A stretch of 64,000 nt of DNA from positions 26,855,320 to 26,919,319 of the forward strand of contig NC_092182.1 of NCBI RefSeq assembly GCF_043641665.1, written 5' to 3'. Shown one piece after another: positions 24,397 through 35,113 of the stretch (positions within the stretch are counted from its first letter, which is position 1; every line of letters begins with the position of its first letter). The translations under genes and the position numbers were made by a program. The DNA is from Enoplosus armatus. Lineage: Eukaryota; Chordata; Actinopteri; Centrarchiformes; Enoplosidae. Below the pieces are notes generated by a model. It made no database searches. It worked only from the letters and a program-made list of their open reading frames with translations, and was not told the DNA's origin.

Positions 24397-24419
24397 CACA
24401 CACACACACACACACACAC
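24397..24419. repeat. (CA)n microsatellite
   Basis: Short CA run. A CAT run lies further on at about 24733-24770. Confidence 0.9.
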
Positions 24420-26195
24420 GGCTCTGATAAGTGCAGCATTGCAGGCTCATTTAGCCCATTTCTCGGGTGTAATGTAGTGTTTACAACACCCCAGGGAGCA
24501 GCCTTTCTCCCCGAGCTCCCCTCCTCTTGGGAGGGAGGAGAAAAACAGACAGAAAAAATCCCAGAGAGGTTTGGAAACACACTTTCATCTTATGAAGCCA
24601 TCAACTTACTTCGCTGGCTGCACGTCGTCGTCTCGACCGTCTCGACCATCGATCAATATTCAGATTCATCACATCTATGACTTTTTACTGTTATCAGGTC
24701 CGTCAGCACTGTTGTTAAAATCAGCACTACAATCACCATCATCATCATCATCATCACTGTCATCATGCTGGCAGGTACATGCAGCCATTTTGAGAAGGTC
24801 TCCAGTCAGAAGAACACAGTCCATAAAAAACACTGGCTTAGTGTCAAATCCCCCAAATCCAGCCTTCTCTCCTGTGTCTCAGTTTTCTATTATATCACAT
24901 TACTCAGGAGGAGGCCTTCGACGCCACTCCACCGACTCTCCTTTAGAGCCACACTGACATTCAAATGTATTCATTTATGTATTTTGCATGACTTTAAAGC
25001 CGCATTAAAGCTACAGCTACACTTGTCACTTATGGGATAATGCTAAAAGGCTAAAACTACTTTAACAGCAGTGCAAGTAGAGCGTCTTAGTAATGCCTAA
25101 AGCAACATTTAGCAAATGTTAAACACTAACCATCACTGGTCATACCAGACAGTACATTAAATGTACTCATTGTCATCCTTTGCTTATCAACCAATCAATT
25201 AATTAACTGATCATTTAACAGAATTGGGACAATCACTGGGTTAATCTTCCGTTTAGCGATCTGCACAAAAAGGCTGCTCAACAACACAACAACAGCTATA
25301 GCCCACACAACAGTTGTCTATACCTGCTAGCCAAAAATATTCTTTCCAAAACACACAAACATTTGTAGGTTCTGACCACAGATTTCTGACCTATTGTGTA
25401 AACAGGCAAACAGACAAAGGAGCAAAAACCAGTGAGTCAGACGAAGAACTGAACGCCTCCTTCCCTCCTCGCTCGTCTGCTAACCCACCATCTGTTTTCA
25501 CTGCGCCAGCCTCGCTGCCGAGCGCCTCTTCCCTCTGTGATTACAGGCTGACAGAGCAAACTTGTGTGTTTCTGTGTCAACGCAACAAACTGAAGGTGAG
25601 GTGGGCGGCGGACATGTAATGTTTCGTGGTCGAGTGCGGTGCTGATGGACGACTGACACACTTCTGGTGTTGTGCACAGAAACAGAAACAAAATAGCTGA
25701 GCTGAATCCATGTCAACAAGAAAACAAAATGATGTATGTTCCCGCGGCTCCATGCTAACACCTTAGCATACACTACATGAGGAATGATAGCAGGTGATTA
25801 AGATTAGCTTCAAAGTGTGAAAAAAAAGAGAACTTGCAGCTTTGAAGCTAAATGCTAATAATCATATTTGAAGGAGACTAAAAACACACTGTAAAAATCA
25901 ACCAAACTGCTTCTCTTTTACAGTATTTTCAGTGCTCAACATATTTGCATGGCAGCTAACTTCATATCCTGAACATGCCAGCTGGGAATATCAACTCTAC
26001 CTGTGAAGGGTTCAGTATGCTTCAAACTAGAGGGAGTCTGAACTGTGGCTGATGTTTAATATCACATAACTTACTTCTTTTTAAAAGAAGGTCGCACAAC
26101 GTTTGTGCTTCAAGTGCATTCCAGGTTATATTTGTAGTATCTGATATCTGACACAGTCGTTTTTTTAGGACTTTGGTCCAAACATTCATGGTTCC
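24420..26195 (-). other. mmp24 intron 1, no feature recognised
   Basis: No exon, RNA gene or clear repeat was seen apart from the CAT run near 24733. Confidence 0.5.
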
Positions 26196-26199
26196 CCGA

Positions 26200-26345
26200 C
26201 AGTGTATCCTCATGACTTTTCCTCTAGCGCCACCATGAGGTTGACATTTTTAGCTTTTAGTAACAATAACTATTGGATAGAATGCCATGAAATGTGCTTC
26301 ACACGCTCATGTTCCCCTCAGCATGGATTGTAATAACTCTGTCCT
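26200..26345 (-). repeat. Interspersed repeat (GGTGGCGCTAGAGGAAA family), inverted copy
   Basis: CCTCTAGCGCCACCATGAGG followed by TTGACATTTTTAGCTTTTAG is the reverse complement of sequence at about 45570-45600. The longer plus-orientation copy is at 45185-45615. Confidence 0.7.
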
Positions 26346-26572
26346 ATCAGCAGCCCACAACCATTAGGCTGTATAACACCGTGTAACACCGCGTAACACA
26401 CGTAACACGTGTAACGTAGCACAAACACAGTGTGTGTGGCTCTGCAGACATCACACGGACCTCAAGCAGAAGTTTGCTCCCAGAAACTTTGAGCTTTACA
26501 CCTCATTACATCCCAGCTTCAAAGCTTATTTCAAGCTTTAACACGATGAGCACCATCAAGTGAAGCACATAA

Positions 26573-26591
26573 ATAAATAAATAAATAAATA
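26573..26591. repeat. (AAAT)n microsatellite
   Basis: Five AAAT-type units. A CA run follows at about 26651-26670. Confidence 0.85.
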
Positions 26592-26670
26592 CGGTTGAGA
26601 CATGATCAAAACATGTTTTCATGCAGCTTCACAGAAAACATCAATATATAAACACACACACACACACACA

Positions 26671-27454
26671 GTATGCCAACCATCACATGTTTACAACATC
26701 CCGGATCTCTAAAATCACCGCGTCCCTGTGTCTCAGTGTGTTTGAACACAACACGGCAGGCGGCTGGCAGGCGACCTGCACACCAGACCTCTGCAGTTAA
26801 AACCTTCGATTAACAAGGAGGATGCATTTAATAACTAGTGTCAATTAAGATCTACAGCATGAGCCCTCGTCCTCGCTAAAATTACCATTTGAGGTGCGTT
26901 TTCAACATCACCACGTCTTTGTCGTTGCACTGAACCTTTGATTCAGGAAAACAGGACCCCAATTAGGAGATATAAAGAGTATAAATCATCTCTTTCACAC
27001 CGTCTGTATGGTCCATGTGGCCACAGCGTGCACACAAAGAACCCTCGATGCTGTGAAAATCTGAGGCTGAGAGCGTTTTGATTGGCTGGCTGTGACTTCA
27101 CAGGAGAAGCTTTGTTAAAAACATCACATCATATCTTTAGTTTGGAAGAGACGGAAATATTTGTTTCATCACTTATACACATAGGAACTTCTTTTAAGCT
27201 GTTTTATTGTAAAAACATGTATTTATTCCACCAGAAATAATGTTGAATATACGTAAAAACACACTCCTCCGACGCACGAAGTGAGCTGATCATAACTGAC
27301 GAATAAACGCTCTCTGAAAACATTCGTCCTGCCATGTTCACTATATTTCTGTTTCTGTTCAGAAGGAGCTCGGCCTATTTGAAAAACAGCCTTGTCTGAT
27401 AAAATGATCACTGGCTTGCAAGCAAAGCATACGAGCACATGTGAATAAGTGTTG
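26671..27454 (-). other. mmp24 intron 1, no feature recognised
   Basis: No exon, RNA gene or clear repeat was seen. Confidence 0.5.
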
Positions 27455-27665
27455 TTCAAATCGATTAGTCAAAAATGAATCTGCAACTATTCTGATAATT
27501 GAAAAATACCAAACATCGAGTTTACAGTGAAAGTAAACTGAATGTGTTTTGGACTGTTGATCGGACAAAAAAACATTTTGAAGAAGTCACCTTGAGGTGT
27601 CTTTTGTACTTTTCTTCAACAGTTTCAATCAGGAAGATAATCAGCAGATTAATCGATAACACAAA
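27455..27665 (+). repeat. Interspersed repeat with ATTAATCGATTA ends, copy 2
   Basis: It starts with AAATCGATTAGTC and ends with CAGATTAATCGATAAC. Inside is AGTAAACTGAATGTGTTTTG, shared with the copy at about 60945-60970. Confidence 0.65.
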
Positions 27666-28600
27666 TAATCATTAGTACCTGAATACTTCTGTCCTCAGAC
27701 CTTTTCACACAAACCGTTGAAGCTTTTTTGTACCAGTGGAACGATCTGTTAGCTGACATATTGACTGAGGGATTTCAGGCGGCTCATTTTTCACAGAAGA
27801 CCTTCTGGAACATTTTGTAATTAAACCTCCAATTGTGGCAAAACCTGCACCGTACATTTGTGTGAGGCCACATTAGCATGACATGTACCAACAATAGCTT
27901 TGGGAGGATTATGATTTCTCAGGGAAAACATGTCATCCTTTGTACAGCACCGTGAAATATCCCGGCTGTCAGCAGCCATGTTCAGCAAAGCCACAGGCGC
28001 TTCCTTTGTCTGAATCAAAGTGTCACTAGCAACACAAACATCACTAAATAAAAAGGCCACTGAGCACGTCTCCCAGAGCTGCAACGCTACCGCAAGCTTT
28101 CCATCTCATAATACATGACCCACATTTCCAAACAAGGTATGATGCATATTCAGCAAACAATGCATCACAGGTCTGCTGTGACAAACATCAGTGCACTCAG
28201 GAGAGGCTCTGCGTTCACCTGCTGAAGCCTGAACTGATCCTGGAGCATTGTTTCGTTACCAGTCACAGCATCAACAAAGAACTTTCTCTCAACATCTGCC
28301 TGAGACTGGTGACTGGTCCTCATGTGCACGTGAATTTTAAAACATCTGTCTGCTCCTCTTCCCATCTCGTCTCTCTTCCAACTCGCTGCCATTTCAATAA
28401 ATTATGGAGGGAGGCTATATTTGGACCGAGAGAAGGGGGAGAGTCTGGAGATGCTTTGTGCAGCACACTCCTTCAGGTTCCCTTCCGCGCTCTCTGCACG
28501 CTGACGGCTATTCATCGACAACAGGCTTTGAGAGCTCGTTACAGAGACTCGGTGCGTTTCAACAATCCCTGCGTGTTTCCAATCGCGCACATGACACGTA
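27666..28600 (-). other. mmp24 intron 1, distal part
   Basis: No exon, RNA gene or clear repeat was seen between the interspersed repeat and the GC-rich region around exon 1. Confidence 0.5.
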
Positions 28601-29156
28601 TGATTAATAACCCGGATCACCCGTGAACCACTCAAATTAGCAGCCTGTAAACCCGCCGTGCACCGCGTGTTAAGGTGACCGGCAGCTCCCCGTCTGGCAC
28701 CGACACCCTCCTGAAACACCGACACCCCCCTGAAACACCGACACCTTTGTGTGTAATGAGTAAATTCACTGGACGGTGCGCGCGCCGTCCCAGCGCCTGA
28801 AAACAAAAGAGCTCCGCGAGGATGCAGCCGCGAGGACACAGAGCGCTCTCGCGCTGTACTGGACTCAGTTCACTAGCTCGTGAATCTTTTATCTCGCGGT
28901 CCCTCCTTACGGGGAGGCTGGGTGTCACTCTCGGGGCCGGATGCGAGAGAGAGGGACGGCGGGTGAAAACACGGAGACGCGAACAGAACCGGCCCGAGGA
29001 GCGCACCGACCCGCGCGCGTTAAGACGGATTCCTGTGCACCCGGGGAGCAGGAGGGACAGAGCACGCACGCTGACAGCCCCGCCACCCCCGCGCTCTTCT
29101 GAACAACCCTGTTTGTGTTTGGACGCTGGGGTGCGCCTCAGACCGGGACCGCCTAC

Positions 29157-29288
29157 CTCCACGATCAGCGTGTTCTCCTCCCCGCAGACGGAAACGACCC
29201 AGAACAAAATGGGAAAGTAGCAGGTTTTCCAGCAGAATCCCGGGAGCCCCGCTTTCCTCCTCCGCCTCGCTCCTCCACCCGTCGCCAT
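29157..29288 (-). CDS. mmp24: mmp24 exon 1: start codon and signal peptide
   Basis: The coding part is 132 bases, 44 codons, from ATG at 29288 to a GTAGGC donor after 29157. The start has G at -3 and G at +4, a good Kozak context. The product has a basic N-terminus (ARRRRK), then a hydrophobic stretch CYFPILFWVVSVCG that fits a signal peptide, then EENTLIVE leading in phase 0 into exon 2 (TWLKNYG). MMP24 is a type I membrane protease of neurons that acts at the cell surface, for example on N-cadherin. The N-terminus is shorter than my memory of human MMP24 and resembles MMP16 in CG-E-x-N just after the signal peptide. The splice match to exon 2 is good but depends on my pairing across 22 kb. 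Confidence 0.82.
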
Positions 29289-29600
29289 GCCTGTGTCCCC
29301 GAAATCCCCCCCTCCGCTCTCCGCCGGTGATTTCCAGGCTCCTGCTCCGCTTGTTTACCGGAGGAAACGGTCCGTGTGCTCCTGCCTCATCCCGTCAGCT
29401 CTGACCGTGTCTCTGCGCGTGCTGCCTCTCGCGCTATTGCTTTCCTCCACTTGACGAGAGCCCATTGCGCAGACTCAGTGAGGTGCGGCGGAACAGCTGG
29501 GGAAGCCTGGCTGCAAGACAGCGCGGGCGCAGGTTGGTCGGTCCGCTCGGGTATCATTGGGGAGGAGAAGGGGGGGGGGGGGGGGGGGGGGGGGCGGAGA
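29289..29600 (-). promoter_or_regulatory. mmp24: Probable mmp24 5' UTR and promoter region
   Basis: GC-rich sequence upstream of the ATG. A CCAAT box on the minus strand is at 29556-29560, about 270 bases upstream of the start codon. A 25-base C-run (on the transcript strand) adjoins it at 29570-29594. I see no clear TATA box. The transcription start cannot be placed from sequence alone. Confidence 0.5.
29570..29594. repeat. 25-base poly-G tract in the mmp24 promoter region
   Basis: Uninterrupted G on the plus strand, C on the transcribed-gene strand, about 280 bases upstream of the mmp24 ATG. It can form a G-quadruplex or i-motif. Confidence 0.9.
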
Positions 29601-29859
29601 GGGGGAGATGTGATGGATGTTGTTGCAGTAACGCTTTGCCGACAGCAGGAGCGCTGCAGATGCAGGGAGACTCCTCTGAGTCTTATTTCTCCCCTGAAGC
29701 GAGTTAATGACAAGAACATGAAAAACACAAATGTGATTGAATCAATGACAGATATTATTTAGGGTGTATAGCCAAAGCCCACTCATTCCTTTTGTGTGTC
29801 CACTTTTAGGCTCCTCAGCCTAAAGATTTCCCTTCTTCTAAAGAAGGAATTATATTTAA
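29601..29859. other. Intergenic, no feature recognised
   Basis: A transition from the GC-rich promoter to ordinary intergenic sequence. Confidence 0.5.
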
Positions 29860-30110
29860 TATAAGGCTACAGCAGCAGATTAGCTTAGTGTAGCATTAAC
29901 AGATGAAACGGGGGGGAACGGGGGGAGGCTGGCTCTGTCCAAAGGTAAGAAATCCACCTGCCAGCTCCTCTAAAACTCATTAAAACTAATGAATACTTGT
30001 TTGTTTAATCCATCCAAAAGCCCCAGAGAGTTTTGTAGGGGTTTATGTAGACTGGGACCAGTAACTTCCTGGACTCTCCAGCCAAGACGTGAGCGGTGAA
30101 GCCGAACACT
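29860..30110 (+). repeat. Decayed copy of the GACAGTTAGCTTAGC repeat family
   Basis: GATTAGCTTAGTGTAGCATT, GAGGCTGGCTCTGTCCAAAG and CTTGTTTGTTTAATCCATCC match the common teleost repeat also seen at 4575-4795. Confidence 0.6.
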
Positions 30111-30589
30111 CGTTTCTACTGTGAACACCCAACTCCTAACAAGCTGATCTCTTCTTCTCTGTATTTACGTTGTATTTCTGCGCCGGGTGACAACAGGACG
30201 GATCCTGGATTCGGTCGCCCTGTTCTTGGAGGGCTGTGGTGTTTTTTTAGGAGATGAACCGTTAGTCAAGCAGCTGTGTTCAACCACTGAATGACAAATC
30301 TGAACTAAATCTCCTTGACTACAGCTGCATCGAGCGTCATTTAACTTCTACTGAAGCAGGAAATCAATATATTTTTATAATAATCGATCAGCACTCCGGC
30401 AGTCGACACCATATCGTCAAATCTACAGAGTTTCAGAAATGTAGAGTCAACATCTCGCTGTTGAAACCAGAGACGTTTTCTTTCACCTGGTTCCGCAGCC
30501 CTTAAATTATGAAGGGGTGAGTATTGATTGATAGTGTGTGTGACCTCAGTGTATGTGAATTAAGAGGACAAATCAAGTTGGAAACAATA

Positions 30590-31007
30590 CTAAGACGTTC
30601 AGACCAACATCCAGTGCTCCGTAATGAACCGTCCAGACCTCTCTGCCGGTCTGGATCAGGTCTGCTTACTGTCCCCAGAGTCAAAACTAAACCTGGAGAA
30701 GCAGCATTCAGTTTTTATGCTCCACATATCTGAACAAACTCCCAGAAAACTTGAGATCTGCTCCGACACTCACTTCGTTTAAATCCGAGCTTAAGAGGCG
30801 ATTCACTGCTGCTTCTCGGAGCTATTTATTCTTGCACTGCGCGGTAACTTTTATTCTCTTGTTTTATTCTATTTCATTTTACTTTGTTTAAATGGGTCCT
30901 ATTATTTTCTTATGTATCTTTTATATCTTGTCTTATTGCCTTTTATGTGTTATGTAAAGGACTTGCCTTGTTGTTGAAAGGTGCTATACAAATAAACTTG
31001 CCTTGAG
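30590..31007 (+). mobile_element. 3' end of an L2/Rex-type LINE, decayed
   Basis: One frame reads LTVPRVKTKPGEAAFSFYAP, then after a frameshift LPENLRSAPTLTSFKSELKR. This is the C-terminal end of the reverse transcriptase of a fish LINE (VPRVRTKxGExAFSxxAPxLWNxLP...). It is followed by a 3' tail with GTTGAAAGGTGCTATACAAA and TAAACTTGCCTTG, typical for such elements. The copy is 5'-truncated and frameshifted, so inactive. Confidence 0.75.
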
Positions 31008-31070
31008 CTAAATGCTAACATTGGCACACTAACATGCTCACAATGACAACGCTAACAAGCTGATAGGCCT
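31008..31070 (+). repeat. Fragment of the TGCTAAC / GGTGGCGCTAG repeat family
   Basis: GCTAAATGCTAACATTGGCA and CTAACATGCTCACAATGAC correspond to sequence near 45250-45300. Confidence 0.6.
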
Positions 31071-31548
31071 TTTTTTTCCCCAAAAACTGCTTATAATTAC
31101 GCTGCTGCCTTCTAGCAGGTCATGTTTACATGTTCACTGTCTACTATCTTACTTTAGTTTGGCTTCTTGTGCATCCATATCTCTTCCTCTCCTTCTCTCT
31201 TCTTCACTGCGACACTCACCCAGCATGCGACTGTTAGCGCCTGCCTTCACTTCGACGGCTTCGTTCGATCAGTTTTGACAATGTCACGTGACCTGGACTC
31301 AAGTCACACATTTGATGACTTCAGACTTGATTTGGCAAAGTCGAACAGTAACAACAACTTTAACAACAAGTGCTTGAACTTTATGAGTTGAGAGTAAAAA
31401 GAGAAATGAAGAGACTGAAAAACTGCTTTTTGTTGATGTTCAAGTGACAGCGCCCTCTAGAGGACTGAAAAACGAAGACAGGGGACAGGAAGTGTTCAAA
31501 TGCCAACTCATTTCCAGGTTTCAGGACTCATTCATGCAGCACTCGATT
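31071..31548. other. Intergenic, no feature recognised
   Basis: No gene or clear repeat seen. Confidence 0.5.
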
Positions 31549-31829
31549 ATAGAGGGACACAGAGGGACACAGAGGTCCACAGAGGGACCATGAGGGACCG
31601 TGAGGGACACAGAGGGACCATGAGGGACACAGAGGTCCACAGAGGGACCATGAGGGACACAGAGGTCCACAGAGGTCCACAGAGGGACCATGAGGGACAC
31701 AGAGGTCCACAGAGGGACCATGAGGGACACTGAGGGACACAGAGGTCCACAGAGGGACCGTGAGGGACACAGAGGTCCACAGAGGGACCGTGAGGGACAC
31801 AGAGGTCCACAGAGGGACACAGAGGTCAG
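31549..31829. repeat. Minisatellite of GAGGGAC / GAGGTCCAC units (~30-base higher-order unit)
   Basis: About 280 bases built from AGAGGGACCATGAGGGACAC and AGAGGTCCAC. The most frequent repeating block is about 30 bases. Several open frames on both strands across this block are by-products of the stop-free unit. Confidence 0.95.
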
Positions 31830-33065
31830 AGGTGAATGGATGGATCAAAAAACTGTCACTTCAACACGAGGCCGCTGTTCGTTTCCGGTTTTCCAACGAA
31901 AGTCAACGTTTCATTTGGAGAACTTGTTGGCTTCTGGTCACACAGTGAAAAGGGTTTTCAAATGTTGCAGAAAAAGAAGAATAGCAGACAAAGGTAAAAA
32001 GGTAAATGACCCCCCCCCCCAAAAAACCCCCACTGTGCTCAGCTTAGTACGTGAAGATGTAATGGAAGTCAATATAACAGTTTGTTGGTTGTTGAAAAAA
32101 AAGTTTATAATCTATTAATAATATTGTCATTCTGATTTTTCATATCGTAATTTTACTCATATTGTTTTGTTTTGTGTCGTCTTCTGTGTGCACACAGCAT
32201 CTGTTGCATGTCTGAGCTTGAGTTTTTCCTTCCGAACCGAAGGACGGACGCCGCCGTGTGCTGTAGAGACCCTTTGAGGCAAATTTGTGTATTTTGAATA
32301 TATGGAAATAAATAAATAAAAATAGCAGAAATGTTTACCTTTCTGGCAGTATTCAAGCTTGTACGGTACACATACGAAAACTCAAAAAAAAGACCTCCCC
32401 TTGGACCAGACATGAAACCACAGTCGTTACCCACAATCCTCCCTGCTCACTCACTGACAGTGTGTGAATAAACACCAGCTGAGAAGAGCAGGCAGCCGAC
32501 AGCCCTTCATCTCCATGTCTGCTCTTATTAACATCTTCCATGAATCTGCTCCTCAACTGCTCTGCCTGTTGCTTCGGTCAGCTCTTCCTCTCCACCTCCC
32601 TCTTCCTCACCTCGGCCAGTCAGCTGTTCACCTTCCCGACGCTTCCTTCCCAGTCTGCATCCGTCATCATCCTCCGCCTTCTTGTTTTACTGTTTCAAAC
32701 CTCTGTCCTGTCCTCTGCTCACACGTCTGTCCTCCAGCACTCCGTCCTCTTTCTCTTCTCTGTACTCCTCCTCCTCCTCACTCTTTCCTGATTTCTCTTC
32801 TCTCATCTCTTGTTTTCTTCAGACCATCAGATTCACTTTCACACCTCCCTTTCCCTCCTGTTCAGTTATAACAGCTTCTAATTTCTGGGTTGTGACCCAC
32901 TTTTCAGCAGCTGACATGTTCTGTTCTGGTCCAGTACTGAGACTCCTTCTGTTCTGTAGCCTTTAGTGTCAACAGACATCACAGACACTCGGGATGTGAT
33001 GTAACTATCGACTGCATGTGAGTGTCCAATAAACGCACATACAAAACTGCACTGAGCGACACACA
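31830..33065. other. Intergenic, pyrimidine-rich in part, no gene seen
   Basis: A C-run followed by an A-run lies at about 32010-32026. The stretch 32480-32880 is strongly pyrimidine-rich on the plus strand, which keeps several frames open without domain content. Confidence 0.55.
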
Positions 33066-33640
33066 TTTTTAACCCCTGTGCCCTCCTCAGATTTACGACC
33101 CTCTGGACACCTTCGTGGCAAAAATGTTCACGCACAAAAAAACTGCTATTAAATCATCATACATCAAAATTTTTTTCTGCTTTTCTTTGCGTGAATCTTT
33201 TAAACAACTTGCACCCTGCTCAGAACTGCCAAACGTTCAATCATTTTCAGGATTTTAAGCCTTTAAATGCCAGTTTAATTATTTGAATTTTATTACAAAA
33301 AAAAACACAAAAAATTAATTATTTTCCATATAATAAATAGTAAGGGGGTGGGGCTTTGGTGGTGATTAGAGTCTTGGATATGTCAAAGATTAGCAACAAA
33401 ATTGATTTGATTGCATTAGTATTTTTTATGTAGTGTCAGATATTCCCTCTGAACGCCTTCGTGGCCAAAAATGTACACGCACAAAATCTGCAATAAAATC
33501 CTCATACATTAATATTTCTTTCTGTTTTGGTTTTTTTTGCTTGAATCTCTGAATCAGCTTCAGCCCTGATCAAAATGTTAAAATATTCAAGAATTTTCAG
33601 GATTTTAACTCTTTAAATGCCTCCTTACCATAAACTGAAC
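33066..33640 (+). repeat. Two diverged tandem copies of a ~200-base segment, spaced ~350 bases
   Basis: The left copy (about 33085-33290) and right copy (about 33430-33630) share CACCTTCGTGGCAAAAATGT versus CGCCTTCGTGGCCAAAAATG, then CACGCACAAAA, TCATACAT, ATTTTCAGGATTTTAA and CTTTAAATGCC in the same order. Identity is moderate, so the duplication is old. Confidence 0.75.
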
Positions 33641-33680
33641 TCTTTAAACTGAAAACCAAGTATTAACAATCAAACAGCTC

Positions 33681-33720
<40 letters not shown>

Positions 33721-33725
<5 letters not shown>

Positions 33726-33970
33726 GCTGTCTTTGTGAGAACCAATTTGAGTTTTAAACCTTGGGATTGAGGACATGTTTCGAACAGATCTTCAAAGGGC
33801 TGTTTGAGGGTTCAGACATGGTTTTAATGTTCAGGTTAGAATTAGGCTGAGGTTAGCGTTAGGGTAAGAGTTGGAGTTAGGCATTTAGTTGTGATGGTTA
33901 AGGTTAGGGGAAGGGCCTAGAGAATGCATTGTGTCAATGAAGGTCCTCACAAGTATAGAAGTACAAGGTT
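33721..33970 (+). repeat. Dispersed teleost repeat with TTAGGG-like interior (copy A)
   Basis: It runs from TACTTGCTGTCTTTGTGAGA through GGTTAGCGTTAGGGTAAGAG to CACAAGTATAGAAGTACAAG, with TG arrays on both sides. I know this unit as very common next to TG microsatellites in fish genomes. The TTAGGG-like words are part of it and do not mark a telomere remnant. Confidence 0.7.
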
Positions 33971-34018
33971 GTGTGTGTGTGTATGTGTGTGTGTGTGTCT
34001 GTGTGTGTGTGTGTGTGT

Positions 34019-34049
<31 letters not shown>
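33971..34049. repeat. (TG)n array, 79 bases
   Basis: TG run with rare A and C variants. The matching array in copy B (39152-39480) is about 329 bases. Confidence 0.95.
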
Positions 34050-34208
34050 ACATCACATTGGGGTTCTAGAATCTACGACTCATCAAAGCATCAAAGCACA
34101 CAGTTTCCTACAAGAGGACTTTATCTCAGACCAGAAACTACTGACCTCTACTGAACTACTAAAGACTAGTACGCGTCCTAGAGAAAAGAGAACCCACTAA
34201 CAAGTGCC

Positions 34209-34781
34209 ATGACTGAAAAAGAGACACCAGAGACAATCCTGGAGAAGGAAAACAACTCCGAGACCACCATGAACCAACCTGAAACACCTACGGAGTCTGC
34301 TGATCCATCTGCCTCTGGTTGTGAGTCCACAACCCAGACAGAAAGTGAGAAGCAGCTCCGCTTGTTCGTCGCCCTGCTGACGGTGAGAGTGTTGACCAAG
34401 TGTCACGCTGTCCAGAACCGCAGCCAGGAGGAGTGGGCCGCCCACATCAAACTCTTGATAGACAAGACCATGGAGGGGCTCACTATCACCGAAGGCTTCT
34501 GCCCGGACCCCAAGAACACCAAGAAAGTCTGCAAGGCGGTGTTGAAAGACCTGCAGAAGAAGTTCTGCAGTCGGCGCCTGCTGGAGACTGTAATAGGGTT
34601 ACAGGATCCAGATGTGGACGCAGTCATCGTCAAGTCTTTGCAGGCTCACATCAAGGACCAATCTGCTCGGCTCGCAGCAAAGAAAGTTGCCCCCCGCCGT
34701 TTCTGGAAGGACTTGTTCAATGGCGTGGCTTCACTCGCAGGTATTGCGAGCTTCTTCCTTTTAGCGGCCCTCCTCGCATAA
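34209..34781 (+). CDS. Uncharacterised 190-residue putative tail-anchored protein, copy A
   Basis: I do not recognise this protein. The frame is 190 codons in one exon, from ATG at 34209 (G at -3) to TAA at 34781. The N-terminal 50 residues are acidic and rich in T, E and P. Residues about 55-160 are amphipathic and look helical, with several cysteines and basic clusters (KKVCKAVLKDLQKKFCSRR). The last 25 residues are hydrophobic after a basic stretch (KKVAPRRFWKDL, then SLAGIASFFLLAALLA), as in tail-anchored membrane proteins with the N-terminus in the cytosol. GC content and third-position bias are higher than in the flanks. An AATAAA signal is at 34984-34989, about 200 bases past the stop. 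There is no reverse transcriptase or transposase motif. It differs from copy B by one residue (K149 here, Q there). It could be a lineage-specific gene, a retrocopy or a decayed family member that is still open. Confidence 0.6.
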   Translation: MTEKETPETILEKENNSETTMNQPETPTESADPSASGCESTTQTESEKQLRLFVALLTVRVLTKCHAVQNRSQEEWAAHIKLLIDKTMEGLTITEGFCPDPKNTKKVCKAVLKDLQKKFCSRRLLETVIGLQDPDVDAVIVKSLQAHIKDQSARLAAKKVAPRRFWKDLFNGVASLAGIASFFLLAALLA

Positions 34782-34848
34782 AGCAGCACACCAGCAGCTG
34801 CAGGCGGAGCAGGTTTGCAGCGTTGCAGCAACGTCAGCTGTCAGCTGC

Positions 34849-34975
34849 CTATAGGGCCGCACAGTGGCTCAGTGGTTAACACTGTGGCCTCACAGAACCA
34901 AAGTCAGGGTCAGCGACCCAGACTCGTGTCGGCGTGGGTTTACTCCGGGCGCTCCGGTTTCCTCCCACATGTCCA
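34849..34975 (+). repeat. SINE-like segment with tRNA-type head (copy A)
   Basis: GGCCGCACAGTGGCTCAGTG followed by GTTAACACTGTGGCCTCACA is the well-known head of an abundant teleost repeat, and GCGTGGGTTTACTCCGGGCG, then CTCCGGTTTCCTCCCACATG, is its middle. It lies between the ORF stop and the AATAAA, so it would form part of the 3' UTR. Confidence 0.75.
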
Positions 34976-34983
34976 ATTTGAAC

Positions 34984-34989
34984 AATAAA
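34984..34989 (+). promoter_or_regulatory. AATAAA polyadenylation signal candidate, copy A ORF
   Basis: Canonical hexamer about 200 bases after the stop codon at 34781. An identical hexamer is at 40415-40420 in copy B. Confidence 0.45.
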
Positions 34990-35074
34990 AATGTTTAAAT
35001 GTATTACTGATTTCTGACAAACTTCTTCTTGAATTAGTTATAAGGCAGACGTGAAATGTGAATTAACTGACCTC

Positions 35075-35111
<37 letters not shown>
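35075..35111. repeat. (CA)n array
   Basis: CA run of about 37 bases, 10 bases shorter than its counterpart in copy B. Confidence 0.95.

Positions 35112-35113
<2 letters not shown>

Larger units (their letters stand above)
28640..29600. other. GC-rich, CpG-rich island around mmp24 exon 1
   Basis: CpG becomes frequent here (for example CGCGCGCCGTCCC near 28778 and GACCCGCGCGCG near 29008), unlike the AT-richer surroundings. It spans the start of intron 1, exon 1 and the probable promoter. A CpG island at the 5' end is usual for vertebrate genes expressed in brain such as MMP24. Confidence 0.75.

Noticed and set aside
28822..29220. Plus-strand frames antisense to mmp24 exon 1
   Set aside because: The region is GC-rich and stop-poor. 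The frames have no domain and overlap the well-supported exon on the other strand.
32464..32966. Overlapping plus-strand frames rich in S, L and P
   Set aside because: The stretch is pyrimidine-rich, which removes stop codons. No recognisable domain.
33840..33920. TTAGGG-like words suggesting an interstitial telomeric repeat
   Set aside because: The words are irregular and belong to a dispersed TG-associated fish repeat, repeated exactly at 39020-39100 in the duplication.
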